Shown here: piece by piece, positions 19,175-28,208 of the stretch
Position numbering within the stretch: position 1 is the stretch's first letter
How the letters are laid out: each line of letters begins with the position of its first letter
Source: a virus
Strand: one strand, 5' to 3'
IMG/VR virus record: IMGVR_UViG_3300034062_003925
Span: 1-64,000 of that record
DNA: 64,000 bases
The notes under the pieces: generated by a model
What the model was told of the DNA's origin: nothing
Database searches by the model: none
The model's input: the letters and a program-made list of their open reading frames with translations, nothing else
Program-made: the position numbers and the translations under genes

Positions 19175-20590
19175 ATGAGTAATAAGTCCCCATATAAAAT
19201 GACTGGTGAAACATCTTGTCTAACAACAGGTGTTAACGATTGTAATGTTATCACATTATTTCAAATGGGTGTTGAATGTAACGTATCACACCCAACATTA
19301 CCCGAATCGACTGACGGAATAGCTTCGTTAACAATAACAGGTGGGACTCCTCCATATACTATTATTTGGTTGAATGGGGGAATTGGTCCGATTATTTATA
19401 ATTTAAGTGCGGGGTCATACGGAGCAACGGTTGTAGATTATTACGGAGATTTTACGGCAAATACGACATGTATTTTGACAGGAGTAACCCCAACTACAAC
19501 TACAACAAGTACTAGTACAACTTCACCATATCCTAATGAATACGAATTATGTATGGTTACAAACATGTTAGTACAAGGGGTTTATGTGGAAACACAAACA
19601 CATTTTAACCCAAATGGAATTTATGATGGAAAACCGGCATGGATTTCTGACGACAGTCAACAAGCAATAATTTGGGATACATCTCAATCACAATGGTTAG
19701 TGTCCGCTGCAACACCAACTCTATATGTGATATCGAATTTAAATCCGACATATCCACCGATTTACGGTAGTTGGTTCCTAATTGGTAATACGGGTAGCGT
19801 TATTGTTTATGAAGGTCTTTGTCAATCATTACCTGTTGAAGGTAAACTTAAACTTGGAGAAGGAATTACTCCGTTAACTATGAATGTGACCAAAAATCAA
19901 ACTATTTGTGGATGTGATGGAGGGATTACAATAACTGCAAATGGGGGTACACCACCGTATACGTATTCTATAGATGCAGGATTGACATATAAAAATATGC
20001 CAATTTTTAATAATTTATGTTCTGGGACGTATAATGTTCTTGTTGTTGATGATAGTGGAATTATTACTAGTTCAAGTATTATTCTTAACTCACCATCAAA
20101 ACCTACAACATATAATGTTAGTTTAAATACAACATCAAAAACAGTTGAAATATCAAATAATAGTGTTACAAAACAATATGAGACGACTATTAAAATAACC
20201 CCACCACTACCTGACGGAGTGTCTTTAACGTTTAATATTACTCATTTAAATGTTTCAAAATCATCACCAAATTCAGAATCGGCAACATTTCAAAGTGATA
20301 GTGATTTAGTTATAAACGGAGATTCTCTTGAACCAATTGTGGGGTTTGATGAGTCAGAAACAAAAAGTATAATACCTGGGTGTCAATCAAATGATGTTTA
20401 TGTTTATTCAAATTCAGAACAATGGACTCAAGTCATTATCACTAACGCGGATATTTTAAGTTTAACTACAATAACTTCTGTAACAAAAAATGAATCAATT
20501 AATTGTTATATTGGGACGAGCGATGAAAAATATTCAATAACGAATTTAAAATTATCAGGTTGTAATTGTTGTACCGTAATTACTACATAA
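19175..20590 (+). CDS. Modular adhesin/fibre protein with SprB-like modules
   Basis: A 471-residue protein built of modules. The first SprB-like repeat is near residues 50-90 (ITGGTPPYTIIWLNGG, then YNLSAGSYGATVVD). A Thr/Ser linker (TTTTTSTSTTS) follows. Next is a module with NGIYDGKPAWI and IIWDTSQSQWLVS, whose pattern (YDG, W, IxY/W, W) recurs in the minus-strand protein at 24056. A second SprB-like repeat starts near residue 250 (ANGGTPPYTYSIDAG, then GTYNVLVVDDSG), and the end is beta-rich with CNCCTV. No enzyme motif is present. It is probably a receptor-binding accessory protein of the virion. Confidence 0.8.
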   Translation: MSNKSPYKMTGETSCLTTGVNDCNVITLFQMGVECNVSHPTLPESTDGIASLTITGGTPPYTIIWLNGGIGPIIYNLSAGSYGATVVDYYGDFTANTTCILTGVTPTTTTTSTSTTSPYPNEYELCMVTNMLVQGVYVETQTHFNPNGIYDGKPAWISDDSQQAIIWDTSQSQWLVSAATPTLYVISNLNPTYPPIYGSWFLIGNTGSVIVYEGLCQSLPVEGKLKLGEGITPLTMNVTKNQTICGCDGGITITANGGTPPYTYSIDAGLTYKNMPIFNNLCSGTYNVLVVDDSGIITSSSIILNSPSKPTTYNVSLNTTSKTVEISNNSVTKQYETTIKITPPLPDGVSLTFNITHLNVSKSSPNSESATFQSDSDLVINGDSLEPIVGFDESETKSIIPGCQSNDVYVYSNSEQWTQVIITNADILSLTTITSVTKNESINCYIGTSDEKYSITNLKLSGCNCCTVITT

Positions 20591-20604
20591 AAAAGAAATA
20601 TACA

Positions 20605-20611
20605 TATTTAT
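20605..20611 (+). promoter_or_regulatory. TATTTAT motif, 5 bases before ATG 20617
   Basis: TATTTAT, AGTCA, ATG. Spacing is identical to the box before 19175. Confidence 0.42.
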
Positions 20612-20616
20612 AGTCA

Positions 20617-23151
20617 ATGGGATTTATAATAAAAAATACTGCAGGGTTAATTAATACAAGATTAACCGATATTGGACGAGAAAAATTGTCACAAGGAAAT
20701 TTTAACATCTCCTATTTCCAAGTTGGAGATAGTGAGGTCTCATACAATACCTTACCAACAAGTTATAATCAATTTGATACTGTAATATTAGAGCCGAGCT
20801 TCAATGCTCAAAATTCAAGTGGGATTCCAGAATCAAATAAAAGTAATGTAAAATATCCTTATTATGTTGATGGGAGAGCGGGTAATACTTATGGAATTCC
20901 TTTTATGGATTCTCAAGTAAGTCCTGTATTTAATAGAGCGGTAATGAGAGGGTTCTTTACTGGTAACACAAGTGCTGAGACAATTAGTTGGAGTGCGTTA
21001 ACTAACAATTTTTACGCTATCAATGCTAACTACGTTGTTCAGATGAACTCATTAGTTGGAACCAATAAAATTACTCTTATTAGTAATCCAAGTAATCCTG
21101 ATTCAGTTAGAGAGCCTGCTATTGGAGATATTATCACAATTTATTATGATGGTAAAGGTATGGATAATTGTATTTGTTTAAATCTCCCGACACCGACACC
21201 AACACCAACAATCTCAGTGACGCCTTCGGTAAGTCCTCAAAGTGGTTCAACACCAACACCTACGCCAACATCATCTAATTCGTTCCCTTGTGATTCACCA
21301 ACACCTACTCCTACACCGTCTAAAACTCCTTGTTTAACACCGTCAACAAGTAGAGCATGTCCACTACCATCACCACCTGATTGTTTGGTTGATATGAGTA
21401 GTTGTTACTCAATGTTAACATATAAAATTGTTAACATTTGTTTGGGTGAGATAACATTAGATAGACCTACACCTAATTTTATAAATGTAACAAGCGTTTG
21501 TTATGGTAGAGTGATAGTTTATCCTCCTAACATGACAACGATATACGATAGTATTACACCTAGCCGTCATTGGAATGACAATGTCATTAATTTTGAATCA
21601 GTTTGTTATACTGACGAGTTTGATGTTAAAGTTTGGAATATGAATATTCCATGGTCAGAAAATCCTGCAGGTCTAATCTCATCAATCAGTAAAGACTATA
21701 CTAATTTTGGTTCTGTCGCTTACTTAGGGGCTAAAGAATACTTTGGATATGCGTCAAGTAGTGGACAAACAGATAGTAGTTCAGTGTATTATTTTAACTC
21801 TTTTGGAGATAAAATTAATGTGTTACCTGAACAACAAAAGGCGATTGGAATTATCCATTATACAAACCAAACGGTGGATTTATTCTACGGTGAAAAATTT
21901 GCATTGGAACCATTTGACCCATCAAATCCTGCTGATACTACGGGAGAGGCGAGAAACTTTAAAGTACATATCCCTTGGTTAATGTGGCATAAAAATCCTG
22001 ATTGTTGTAATGGTCAAACATTTTGGGTTGACCCTCCAGGATTTGAAGATTTAAATCTTTTCCAAGTTCAATACCTTCAGTCAACTAAGAATGTTGATAT
22101 GAATAACCCTGGTATGAGATATTACCATCTATGGGACACAAACGCAAATGCTAACGGTATTCCTAATAGAGTTGGTAAAGTATTCCCTGATGATAAGTTG
22201 GTTATTATTGATGATGAGGAAATCATTGCAGCAATGTCCTACAAATCAAATAGAAATTGGACAATACCATCACCTAAGATATCATTAATTACTCCAAACA
22301 CTTGTGGTAACGATAGTTCAACAGTTACGGGTATATTAACAGGTTTAACAGAATCGTTGTATGTCACATATAGATTAAGTAATACAGATTTATTTACCGA
22401 TTCATTACATTGTAATTATTATTCGTTTATTCAAGGACCTAATATTGATTGTACTACGATTACATCCCAAAATGTTGCGGTTAGATTCGGTGGGGAATTT
22501 GGTTGTTTAAATCAATCTTATTATCCTACAACGACTACAACAACAAGTTATAATCCTACAACGACTACAACAACAATTTATAATCCTGTAACTACAACAA
22601 CAACATCAATATGTCCGATATACTGTGACGTAACTCAAGGATTCTTGGCTAATAAATTTGAGATTCTTTGTCAAAAAGTTGTTGGTAATGAGAGACCTAA
22701 CTCTTCTGAGTGGGTTGCTATTGATTTCACAAGTCAGTTATCATCAACAATGGTTAATGGTTATATCACCCAAGAAGGGTTGACGGGTAATACATTTGTT
22801 ATCACCCAACAAGAGTATGACAATGCTCCGGCATATAACTTAAACACTTACATTCCATTAACACCTGTAGGATATACAGGAACTTCTTTGAATTTTGGTG
22901 ATGAGTATTATTTCTATGGTTCTTTGGAAACTGACATCCAAGCAACTATCTATGAAATGAAATATAAGATTAATTTAGGTCAAGCGGAATTTCAAACAAC
23001 ATCGAATCCGACATGGACAAGTGGTAAACCTACTTTCGTAAGTGAAATAGGGCTTTACGATTCGAACAAAAATCTTATGATTATATCAAAAATGCAATCA
23101 CCCGTTTTAAGACAAGGTATTCAGCAGTTTTTGATTAAATTCGATATTTAA
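20617..23151 (+). CDS. Tail fibre/adhesin with Pro-Thr and Thr linkers
   Basis: An 844-residue protein with what looks like conserved ends and a variable middle. The N-terminus (NTAGLINTRLTDIGREKL, then FQVGDSEVSY) is a typical virion-attachment segment. Residues about 190-245 form a Pro/Thr/Ser linker (PTPTPT, STPTPTPTSS). The central domain (residues about 250-620) is beta-rich. Around residue 636 comes a three-fold 10-residue repeat of NPTTTTTT type. The C-terminus (SEIGLYDSNKNLMIISKM, RQGIQQFLIKFDI) looks like a conserved fibre-tip or assembly domain. It ends the late adhesin block; the resolvase gene follows after 3 bases. The fibre call is from composition and architecture. Confidence 0.82.
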   Translation: MGFIIKNTAGLINTRLTDIGREKLSQGNFNISYFQVGDSEVSYNTLPTSYNQFDTVILEPSFNAQNSSGIPESNKSNVKYPYYVDGRAGNTYGIPFMDSQVSPVFNRAVMRGFFTGNTSAETISWSALTNNFYAINANYVVQMNSLVGTNKITLISNPSNPDSVREPAIGDIITIYYDGKGMDNCICLNLPTPTPTPTISVTPSVSPQSGSTPTPTPTSSNSFPCDSPTPTPTPSKTPCLTPSTSRACPLPSPPDCLVDMSSCYSMLTYKIVNICLGEITLDRPTPNFINVTSVCYGRVIVYPPNMTTIYDSITPSRHWNDNVINFESVCYTDEFDVKVWNMNIPWSENPAGLISSISKDYTNFGSVAYLGAKEYFGYASSSGQTDSSSVYYFNSFGDKINVLPEQQKAIGIIHYTNQTVDLFYGEKFALEPFDPSNPADTTGEARNFKVHIPWLMWHKNPDCCNGQTFWVDPPGFEDLNLFQVQYLQSTKNVDMNNPGMRYYHLWDTNANANGIPNRVGKVFPDDKLVIIDDEEIIAAMSYKSNRNWTIPSPKISLITPNTCGNDSSTVTGILTGLTESLYVTYRLSNTDLFTDSLHCNYYSFIQGPNIDCTTITSQNVAVRFGGEFGCLNQSYYPTTTTTTSYNPTTTTTTIYNPVTTTTTSICPIYCDVTQGFLANKFEILCQKVVGNERPNSSEWVAIDFTSQLSSTMVNGYITQEGLTGNTFVITQQEYDNAPAYNLNTYIPLTPVGYTGTSLNFGDEYYFYGSLETDIQATIYEMKYKINLGQAEFQTTSNPTWTSGKPTFVSEIGLYDSNKNLMIISKMQSPVLRQGIQQFLIKFDI
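22523..22605 (+). repeat. 30-base tandem repeat (about 3 copies) encoding Thr-run linkers
   Basis: AATCCTACAACGACTACAAC recurs with a 30-base period (copies near 22524, 22554 and 22584), giving NPTTTTTT blocks. The first two copies are nearly identical and the third has drifted, as expected for recent tandem duplication in a fibre gene. Confidence 0.8.
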
Positions 23152-23154
23152 CAT

Positions 23155-23757
23155 ATGAAAAAATCTATTAAAGAAAGTCCTAAGGTTCTTGGACTTGATG
23201 TATCGACCCGAACGATTGGATGGGCGTTATTTGACATTGGGAACCAAGAGTTACTTGAGCTTACACACATATCACCTATACCAAAGCCAAAGGAAGATAA
23301 TAAAATAAAAGAATTACTTCTTAAGAGTGAAATCTTTAAAACCAAACTTTTAGATTATAAAGGATTGGGTATTACAAAGGTTATCATTGAGGAACCTTTA
23401 ATGAATAGTAATAATGTGTACACCATACAAACGTTGTTAAGATTCAATACATTAGTTACCAAACAAATCTATGATGTATTAGGTATTGTGCCCGACTATA
23501 TCTCAACATACAACTCAAGAAAATTTGCTTTCCCTGAATTAGTTAGAGAGAATGACAAAGGTAAACATGTGTTATTCGGAGGATTACCAAAAGACATTGA
23601 TAAGAAACAAATCATTTGGGATTTAGTTGCCAAAAGAGAACCACAAATTGTTTGGAGTTATACAAAAAACAATACTCTTAAGAAAGAGAATTTTGACCAA
23701 TCAGATGCTTATTGTTGTGTTCTTGGTTTTATGAATCAAGAAGGTCTTTGGAGGTAA
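23155..23757 (+). CDS. RuvC-like Holliday-junction resolvase
   Basis: A 200-residue RNase H-fold nuclease. The catalytic acidic residues are visible: Asp15 in LGLDVSTRTIGWALF, Glu in VIIEEPL (about residue 79), and a late Asp in DQSDAYCCVLGF. This order (D, E, D) is that of RuvC and its phage relatives, which cut four-way junctions so that branched replicating DNA can be packaged. It is the last plus-strand gene before a strong terminator and starts 3 bases after the fibre gene, so it is late-transcribed, consistent with a packaging-stage role like that of T4 gp49 (not homologous). Confidence in the fold is high. Confidence 0.88.
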   Translation: MKKSIKESPKVLGLDVSTRTIGWALFDIGNQELLELTHISPIPKPKEDNKIKELLLKSEIFKTKLLDYKGLGITKVIIEEPLMNSNNVYTIQTLLRFNTLVTKQIYDVLGIVPDYISTYNSRKFAFPELVRENDKGKHVLFGGLPKDIDKKQIIWDLVAKREPQIVWSYTKNNTLKKENFDQSDAYCCVLGFMNQEGLWR

Positions 23758-23783
23758 TATCGGTTAAGTGAATTATAAATTGG

Positions 23784-23814
23784 AATATCGTCTTTTTAGA
23801 CGATATTTTTTTTT
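23784..23814 (+). terminator. Strong intrinsic terminator
   Basis: A perfect 10-bp stem AATATCGTCT/AGACGATATT with a TTTT loop and a 7-T run. It closes the plus-strand late block and shields the minus-strand adhesin cassette. On the minus strand the hairpin lacks a T tail. Confidence 0.88.
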
Positions 23815-23818
23815 AGGG

Positions 23819-24046
23819 TTAACAATTAAATATTTCAAATCGCTCACACCCATCATCAGTTATTATTTTAATCCCAACTGCTGGTGCCGTATTAAATTGA
23901 GGTGGAAGAAAAATTGTATTTGTTGGTGGAACAGTTGTTACAATAGTTGCGATTATTACACAGTTATTACCGTATACATCACAAGCGTAAATCGAATACG
24001 GAATTGTTATACTACCTGTTATGACTGTTAATTCTATTGATGTCAT
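23819..24046 (-). CDS. Small Ig-like/Cys-containing adhesin module
   Basis: A 75-residue beta-rich protein at the end of the minus-strand cassette. Pattern: ITGSITIPYSIYACD near the start, FLPPQF in the middle, and a C-terminal IKIITDDGCERFEIF. The same order (ITG, Y-x-CD, F-x-(L/I)P, (I/V)D-x-(D/N)-(G/N)-C) occurs in the 72-residue protein encoded at the other end of the cassette (26035-26253), so the two are paralogous or share a fold. The core resembles a shortened SprB-type repeat. The start lies 9 bases after the stop of the 660-residue gene. Probably a virion surface accessory; function unknown. Confidence 0.72.
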   Translation of the reverse strand: MTSIELTVITGSITIPYSIYACDVYGNNCVIIATIVTTVPPTNTIFLPPQFNTAPAVGIKIITDDGCERFEIFNC

Positions 24047-24055
24047 TTCTTTATA

Positions 24056-26038
24056 TTATGATGAACATGATGCACAATTACCAAGTAATGTTACGGTTAT
24101 TATGTTAGTTGAACTATTAATGAATGGTGTTGTTAATGAACAGAATGGTAGTGTTGTTGTGTAATCATTAATTACCATAACCTGTCCTAAGTTATCGCAA
24201 TCAATGTAACTCATATATACTGAGGAGAATTCTGAACCTTGTCCATTTATAGGACCACCATTTGATACTGTATAACAATTACATGTTAATGGTGGACATA
24301 CATCATTAGAACATATATCAAGTTTTGTAATACTATATGGGTTTAAACTAGTTGTTGTTGGTAATGTTAAAGAACAAACATATGTTGGTATTGTTTTTTG
24401 GCTTATTGCACTTGTTCCCAACCCATTACAATCAAAATAATTAAATATTGTTTGTGCATTCGCAATTAATTCGTAACAAAAACAAGGTGTTCCACTTGGA
24501 GTTGGTGTCATTGTTGGGGTTGGAGTTGGTGTAGGACTTGGTATTACAACACATGAAACACATTCACCTAAGTTAGAATAACCTGTTGGACCTTCAACTA
24601 ATTCAATTGTATTAACACCAATAATATTATCGTTTATACCTACAAATGAAATACACTTAAGTACATCGTCAACATATGCTTTAAAAATCATGAACTCAGT
24701 TAAAGTACCTCCAGAAGGAGTTGGTACTAATTCTGTTGTGTAATACATCATACCTGTAACACAGTCTTGGAATTGTTTACTACTTGGACAACCAATATGA
24801 CCATCAAGTGTGGTAAAAGAAACGTCACCCAATACATTACAAGGTCTTATTATGATGGGTGATGATGATGGTGTTACTGTTGGAGTTGGAGTAGGTGTCG
24901 GGCTATAAGTATCGATTGTTGCGTCAACACCAACCATTGAACAATAATTTGTTGAACTTGGTGTTACGGTCATTGTTGGGGTGATAGATGGTGTTGGGGT
25001 TGGTGATGGGGTTGGTTCTGCCATACAATCAAATATTGCATCAAAATCAAAATTTATACAGGCGGCAGTTGTTGTTGTGGTTGTTGGACACGACCCCGAA
25101 AAGAAAATTTCTTCACATAAGTCAGGACAGATTGAAAAACACGGTGATTTACCTGATAGTTTAGGTTCACCACCTAAACTGTCTGATAAACACCATTGTT
25201 TATCTATTGTGTTATAGTAGATAAACCAAAGTCCTGAACCACTAATCCAATAGGAATAACCATCATAGTTACCGTCTAAGGTGTAGTTATCGTCATATTC
25301 GTTACCTGTGTTGGTTATACAATAAGCAGGACAAGGGCCGCAAACTTCTGTAGTTGAACAAGGGCCTAAATCGGTAACAGTAGTTGATTGATTTGTTTTT
25401 AATGGTAATTCTACGGAACAAATATAGTTATTTAACCCATAAAAAGTTTGGCCAGATGGGTTTCCGTCACAATCAACATAAGACACGTAATCACCGGCCT
25501 CATCTACTACATCTATTTGGTAACATTTACAACAAGGAACACAACCCACTCCCTTTGTTACCCATGATGTAAGACAGGCTGTACAATTGTTAAATAACAA
25601 TGAATATTCTAAATAAACTTGGTTACCTAAAGCGTTTAGAATGTTACTTTCAATACTAACAAATGTGTAACAACCTTTAACTAAGGTGTTGTTGATAGTA
25701 CAATCGTTAGCATTTGTTAATTCGGTTACGCAAATAGTATTACCTGTTTGTCCTGATGTAAGGGTTGTGGTATCACCTAAAATATAAAAAACATCATTTG
25801 TGCAACAACTACTAAATGAGAACGCTCGGGTATTTCCAGAGTATGTTGTTACATTGGTAAAGGCTGGATTTGGGACAAAAGTTGTTGAATCGGCGGTTAT
25901 ATAGTATTTGGTACTTCCACTAGGAAGAGTATCACCACTAAGAACAGTTACGCTACACGGATTACCATTACAATCTGTGAAATTTTGGGTTATTGGTGAA
26001 GATGTTGCATTAGTTAATCTATAGGAATAACAACTCAT
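24056..26038 (-). CDS. Cys-rich modular adhesin (660 aa)
   Basis: A long minus-strand protein with at least four copies of a Cys-rich module. The copies have a C-x-C-Y or SCYSY start, a central DCNG/DCDG/DCDN, and later a (V/F)CSL(T/E) strand: residues about 1-50, 170-230, 520-575 and 590-655. A separate part near residues 245-300 (NYDGYSYWISGSG, IYYNTIDKQWCLS) repeats the YDG-W-W module of the 19175 protein. Modules are joined by TTTTTT and PTPTPT linkers. No signal peptide is seen, as expected for a virion component. Its start overlaps the stop of the upstream small gene (ATGA). The opposite strand and shared modules suggest an exchangeable adhesin cassette. Function inferred. Confidence 0.8.
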   Translation of the reverse strand: MSCYSYRLTNATSSPITQNFTDCNGNPCSVTVLSGDTLPSGSTKYYITADSTTFVPNPAFTNVTTYSGNTRAFSFSSCCTNDVFYILGDTTTLTSGQTGNTICVTELTNANDCTINNTLVKGCYTFVSIESNILNALGNQVYLEYSLLFNNCTACLTSWVTKGVGCVPCCKCYQIDVVDEAGDYVSYVDCDGNPSGQTFYGLNNYICSVELPLKTNQSTTVTDLGPCSTTEVCGPCPAYCITNTGNEYDDNYTLDGNYDGYSYWISGSGLWFIYYNTIDKQWCLSDSLGGEPKLSGKSPCFSICPDLCEEIFFSGSCPTTTTTTAACINFDFDAIFDCMAEPTPSPTPTPSITPTMTVTPSSTNYCSMVGVDATIDTYSPTPTPTPTVTPSSSPIIIRPCNVLGDVSFTTLDGHIGCPSSKQFQDCVTGMMYYTTELVPTPSGGTLTEFMIFKAYVDDVLKCISFVGINDNIIGVNTIELVEGPTGYSNLGECVSCVVIPSPTPTPTPTMTPTPSGTPCFCYELIANAQTIFNYFDCNGLGTSAISQKTIPTYVCSLTLPTTTSLNPYSITKLDICSNDVCPPLTCNCYTVSNGGPINGQGSEFSSVYMSYIDCDNLGQVMVINDYTTTLPFCSLTTPFINSSTNIITVTLLGNCASCSS

Positions 26039-26253
26039 AATAAACTTAGGTTTTCAATTACAGTACAATTATTGTTATCAACAATTTTTAAATTAAAGTC
26101 GTTTTGACTTGATATTATGGATGGAATTTCGAATACATATGGTGTTGACGAAATTGTGTCAATATATATACATGTTGTAATCGGATTATCACATAAATAA
26201 ACATCAAATGGTGACGACCCCGTAATTGTGTTGATTGTAATGTCTGTGGGCAT
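26035..26253 (-). CDS. Small Ig-like adhesin module (first gene of the minus cassette)
   Basis: A 72-residue protein starting at MPTDITINTITGSSPF. A longer frame to ATG 26307 exists, but a TATTTAT box lies inside that extension, 14 bases before the chosen ATG, which argues for the shorter form. Pattern: ITGSSPFDVYLCD, FEIPSII, LKIVDNNNCTV, matching the 23819 protein and a degenerate SprB-type repeat. Its stop overlaps the start of the 660-residue adhesin. Probably a structural accessory of the virion. Confidence 0.7.
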   Translation of the reverse strand: MPTDITINTITGSSPFDVYLCDNPITTCIYIDTISSTPYVFEIPSIISSQNDFNLKIVDNNNCTVIENLSLL

Positions 26254-26267
26254 TTTATTCTTTTTAG

Positions 26268-26274
26268 ATAAATA
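26268..26274 (-). promoter_or_regulatory. TATTTAT motif on the minus strand before the adhesin cassette
   Basis: Minus-strand TATTTATCTAAAAAGA, 14 bases before the ATG at 26253. It is very like the arrangement TATTTATCAAAAAAGA before the giant structural gene at 889; the two share about 15 of 16 bases. Confidence 0.5.
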
Positions 26275-26323
26275 TAATGAACCTATAAAACTTGTGAAGA
26301 TTGACAACTATTATTATATTTCT

Positions 26324-26330
26324 TATTTTT
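26324..26330 (+). promoter_or_regulatory. TATTTTT box, 5 bases before ATG 26336
   Basis: A one-mismatch version of the TATTTAT box at the same 5-base spacing. A weaker host-type alternative also exists here: TTG at 26292, 20 bases, TATATTTC at 26315. Either would start the replication block. Confidence 0.3.
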
Positions 26331-26335
26331 AATCC

Positions 26336-27235
26336 ATGTCTGATGATAAAGAAATACTATTAGAGATTTTACACGAAATTTTGGGTGACCCTGAAAAAGT
26401 CTATGATTCAAAATTGCAATACGGATATAATTGTCCCGAATGTGGTTTAGAAGAGAGGAAAGGTAATTTAGAAGTTTCGTTAGAAAAACATTTGTTTCAT
26501 TGTTGGGCGTGTGGAGACATAAATGGGACTCACGGAACTCTTGGTAAGTTGATTGATAAGTATGGTAATAAAAAACAAAAGAAAATTTACAACCTACTTC
26601 AACCCGAAGAACAAAAACCAAAAGAAAAACAAAAAAACAAATTAAAATTACCTGAAGGATTTACCCAATTTAAAGATAGTAGTTTGGTATATCCTATTCG
26701 TAGACAGGCATATAATTATTTAATTAAGCGTGGAATTACTGATAATATTATTGAGAAGTATGGTATAGGTTTTTGTGATAAGGGTTCGTTCTCAGGTAGG
26801 ATTATAATCCCATCTTATAATAATAAGAATCAATTAAATTATTTTATTGCCAGAAGTTGGGACCCAAATAGTCGTGCCAAATACAAAAACCCTGAGTGTC
26901 CTAAAGATGAGATAATTTTTTTTGAGAATATGATTAATTGGGATGAAGACATTTATCTTTGTGAGGGTGCGTTTGATGCGATATTTCTACCAAATAGTAT
27001 CGCTATGTTGGGTAAACATATGTCTGACTTATTATTAACCACTTTATATGAGAAAGCAAACGGTAATATCGTTCTTTGTTTGGATAGTGATGCGTTCCAA
27101 GATGCGGTTAAACTATATCATAATTTAAATGGGGGTAGATTATACGGTAAAATTAAAATAATAAAATTAACAGGTGATTCTGATGTTGCTGATTTAAAGG
27201 GGCAGATTGATGATTACTATATAACAATAAGATAA
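26336..27235 (+). CDS. DNA primase, DnaG/gp61-like
   Basis: A 299-residue primase. An N-terminal zinc finger is made by CPEC (residues 33-36) and HCWAC (55-59), and recognises the priming site. A TOPRIM domain follows, with LCEGAFDAIF (catalytic Glu) near residue 205 and the acidic pair in LCLDSDAFQDA near 245, which bind the metals for primer synthesis. At about 300 residues it is much shorter than bacterial DnaG (about 600) and near T4 gp61 in size, without a helicase-binding C-terminus. It overlaps the next gene by one base. It heads the recombination and replication operon, divergent from the adhesin cassette. Confidence 0.88.
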   Translation: MSDDKEILLEILHEILGDPEKVYDSKLQYGYNCPECGLEERKGNLEVSLEKHLFHCWACGDINGTHGTLGKLIDKYGNKKQKKIYNLLQPEEQKPKEKQKNKLKLPEGFTQFKDSSLVYPIRRQAYNYLIKRGITDNIIEKYGIGFCDKGSFSGRIIIPSYNNKNQLNYFIARSWDPNSRAKYKNPECPKDEIIFFENMINWDEDIYLCEGAFDAIFLPNSIAMLGKHMSDLLLTTLYEKANGNIVLCLDSDAFQDAVKLYHNLNGGRLYGKIKIIKLTGDSDVADLKGQIDDYYITIR

Positions 27236-28092
27236 TGGATTTAAATAAGACTGCGAACGAGATTCGTGACATATTACAAAAAAGAAGAGAAGAGTTAGAA
27301 TTAACATTTGTTGAAGATACTCACACCTATTATATGAAGGATGAAACCGGAGTAATCCGAAGTGATTATCCATCTGTTAGTAAGGTGATGAAATATTTTT
27401 ACGAAGAGTTTGATAGTGAAGGTATTTCATTAAAGAAGGCTAAGGGAGACCCCGAAGTTCAACGACAATTACTTGATGAATGGAAAGCTGCTGGAGATTA
27501 TTCAACCAATATGGGAAGTAGGGTTCATTACCTGTTGGAAAAGAAAACTATTGAAATGTTTGGTTCTTATAAAGAAGTAAGACAACCCATTTTTGAGTGT
27601 GATTTTACCCAAATACTTAAAAGTGACTCTATGGTTTCTGCCGGAACTGATTATTTGAATCTTATGGTTGAAAGAGGGGCGGTTTTACTTGATACGGAGA
27701 TTGTATTAGGTGACCCAGAACTGGCCTACACTGGACAACCTGACAAGGTATGGTTAATTATGAATAAGGAAAAAACTGAGGTTGGTTTAATGATAACAGA
27801 TTGGAAAAGTAATAAAAAAAAGAACTTTGAAGAGAGTCATTTTACGACAAGAATGAAATATCCCTTCCAAAAACACCCAAACAATGCTTTAGGGCATTAT
27901 TTTACACAATTACCGTTTTATGGGAAATTATTACTTAAAATGTTACAAGGTTCCAAATATGAGAATATCAAACTTTATGGTTGTATTATAGTTCTTGTTA
28001 AAGACACTGGTGACTATGAGGAATTCCGAGTTCCAAAAGAAGTTCAACAAACCATAATGGATATGGATATGAAAAAGTATTTGACTAAGTAA
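27235..28092 (+). CDS. PD-(D/E)XK exonuclease, RecB/Cas4-like
   Basis: A 285-residue nuclease of the PD-(D/E)XK fold. Seen in order: YPSVSKVMK near residue 44, GSRVHYLLE (the conserved GxxxH region) near 95, Glu in LLDTEIVLGD, Asp in GQPDKVW, and DWKSNK near 188 (the D/E-X-K core). The Gln/Tyr-rich helix LPFYGKLLLKML corresponds to the QxxxY motif of RecB-type nucleases. It likely acts as a 5'-3' or ssDNA exonuclease in recombination or host DNA degradation, next to the primase and upstream of gp46/47. It is coupled to the primase by a one-base overlap. The family call is strong; polarity is unknown. Confidence 0.85.
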   Translation: MDLNKTANEIRDILQKRREELELTFVEDTHTYYMKDETGVIRSDYPSVSKVMKYFYEEFDSEGISLKKAKGDPEVQRQLLDEWKAAGDYSTNMGSRVHYLLEKKTIEMFGSYKEVRQPIFECDFTQILKSDSMVSAGTDYLNLMVERGAVLLDTEIVLGDPELAYTGQPDKVWLIMNKEKTEVGLMITDWKSNKKKNFEESHFTTRMKYPFQKHPNNALGHYFTQLPFYGKLLLKMLQGSKYENIKLYGCIIVLVKDTGDYEEFRVPKEVQQTIMDMDMKKYLTK

Positions 28093-28114
28093 AACCAAAT
28101 GACTATATTTTAGT

Positions 28115-28207
28115 ATGGAAAATGATATAACAATTACGTGGGTATATACCACAACTTGGGATAATAATTTCTCAAAAGGATTAAAAATAAATTATATAAT
28201 TAAATAA
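28115..28207 (+). CDS. Possible 30-residue peptide gene
   Basis: A short frame (ATG 28115 to TAA 28207) that ends one base before the zinc-ribbon gene and fills the only gap here. The peptide is Trp/Thr-rich (ITWVYTTTWDNNF). Tight spacing and lack of alternative content favour translation, perhaps as a leader coupled to the next gene. It could also be non-coding; no family is recognised. Confidence 0.35.
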   Translation: MENDITITWVYTTTWDNNFSKGLKINYIIK

Positions 28208-28208
28208 G

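Noticed and set aside
23768-24031. Plus-strand frame of 87 codons
   Set aside because: It runs through the terminator and antisense to the minus-strand 23819 gene, and its Tyr/Cys-rich product looks like reverse-complement noise.
26035-26307. Longer 90-codon version of the minus-strand small adhesin
   Set aside because: The extra 18 codons contain the TATTTAT box and an A-rich leader. The shorter start at 26253 fits the conserved beginning better.
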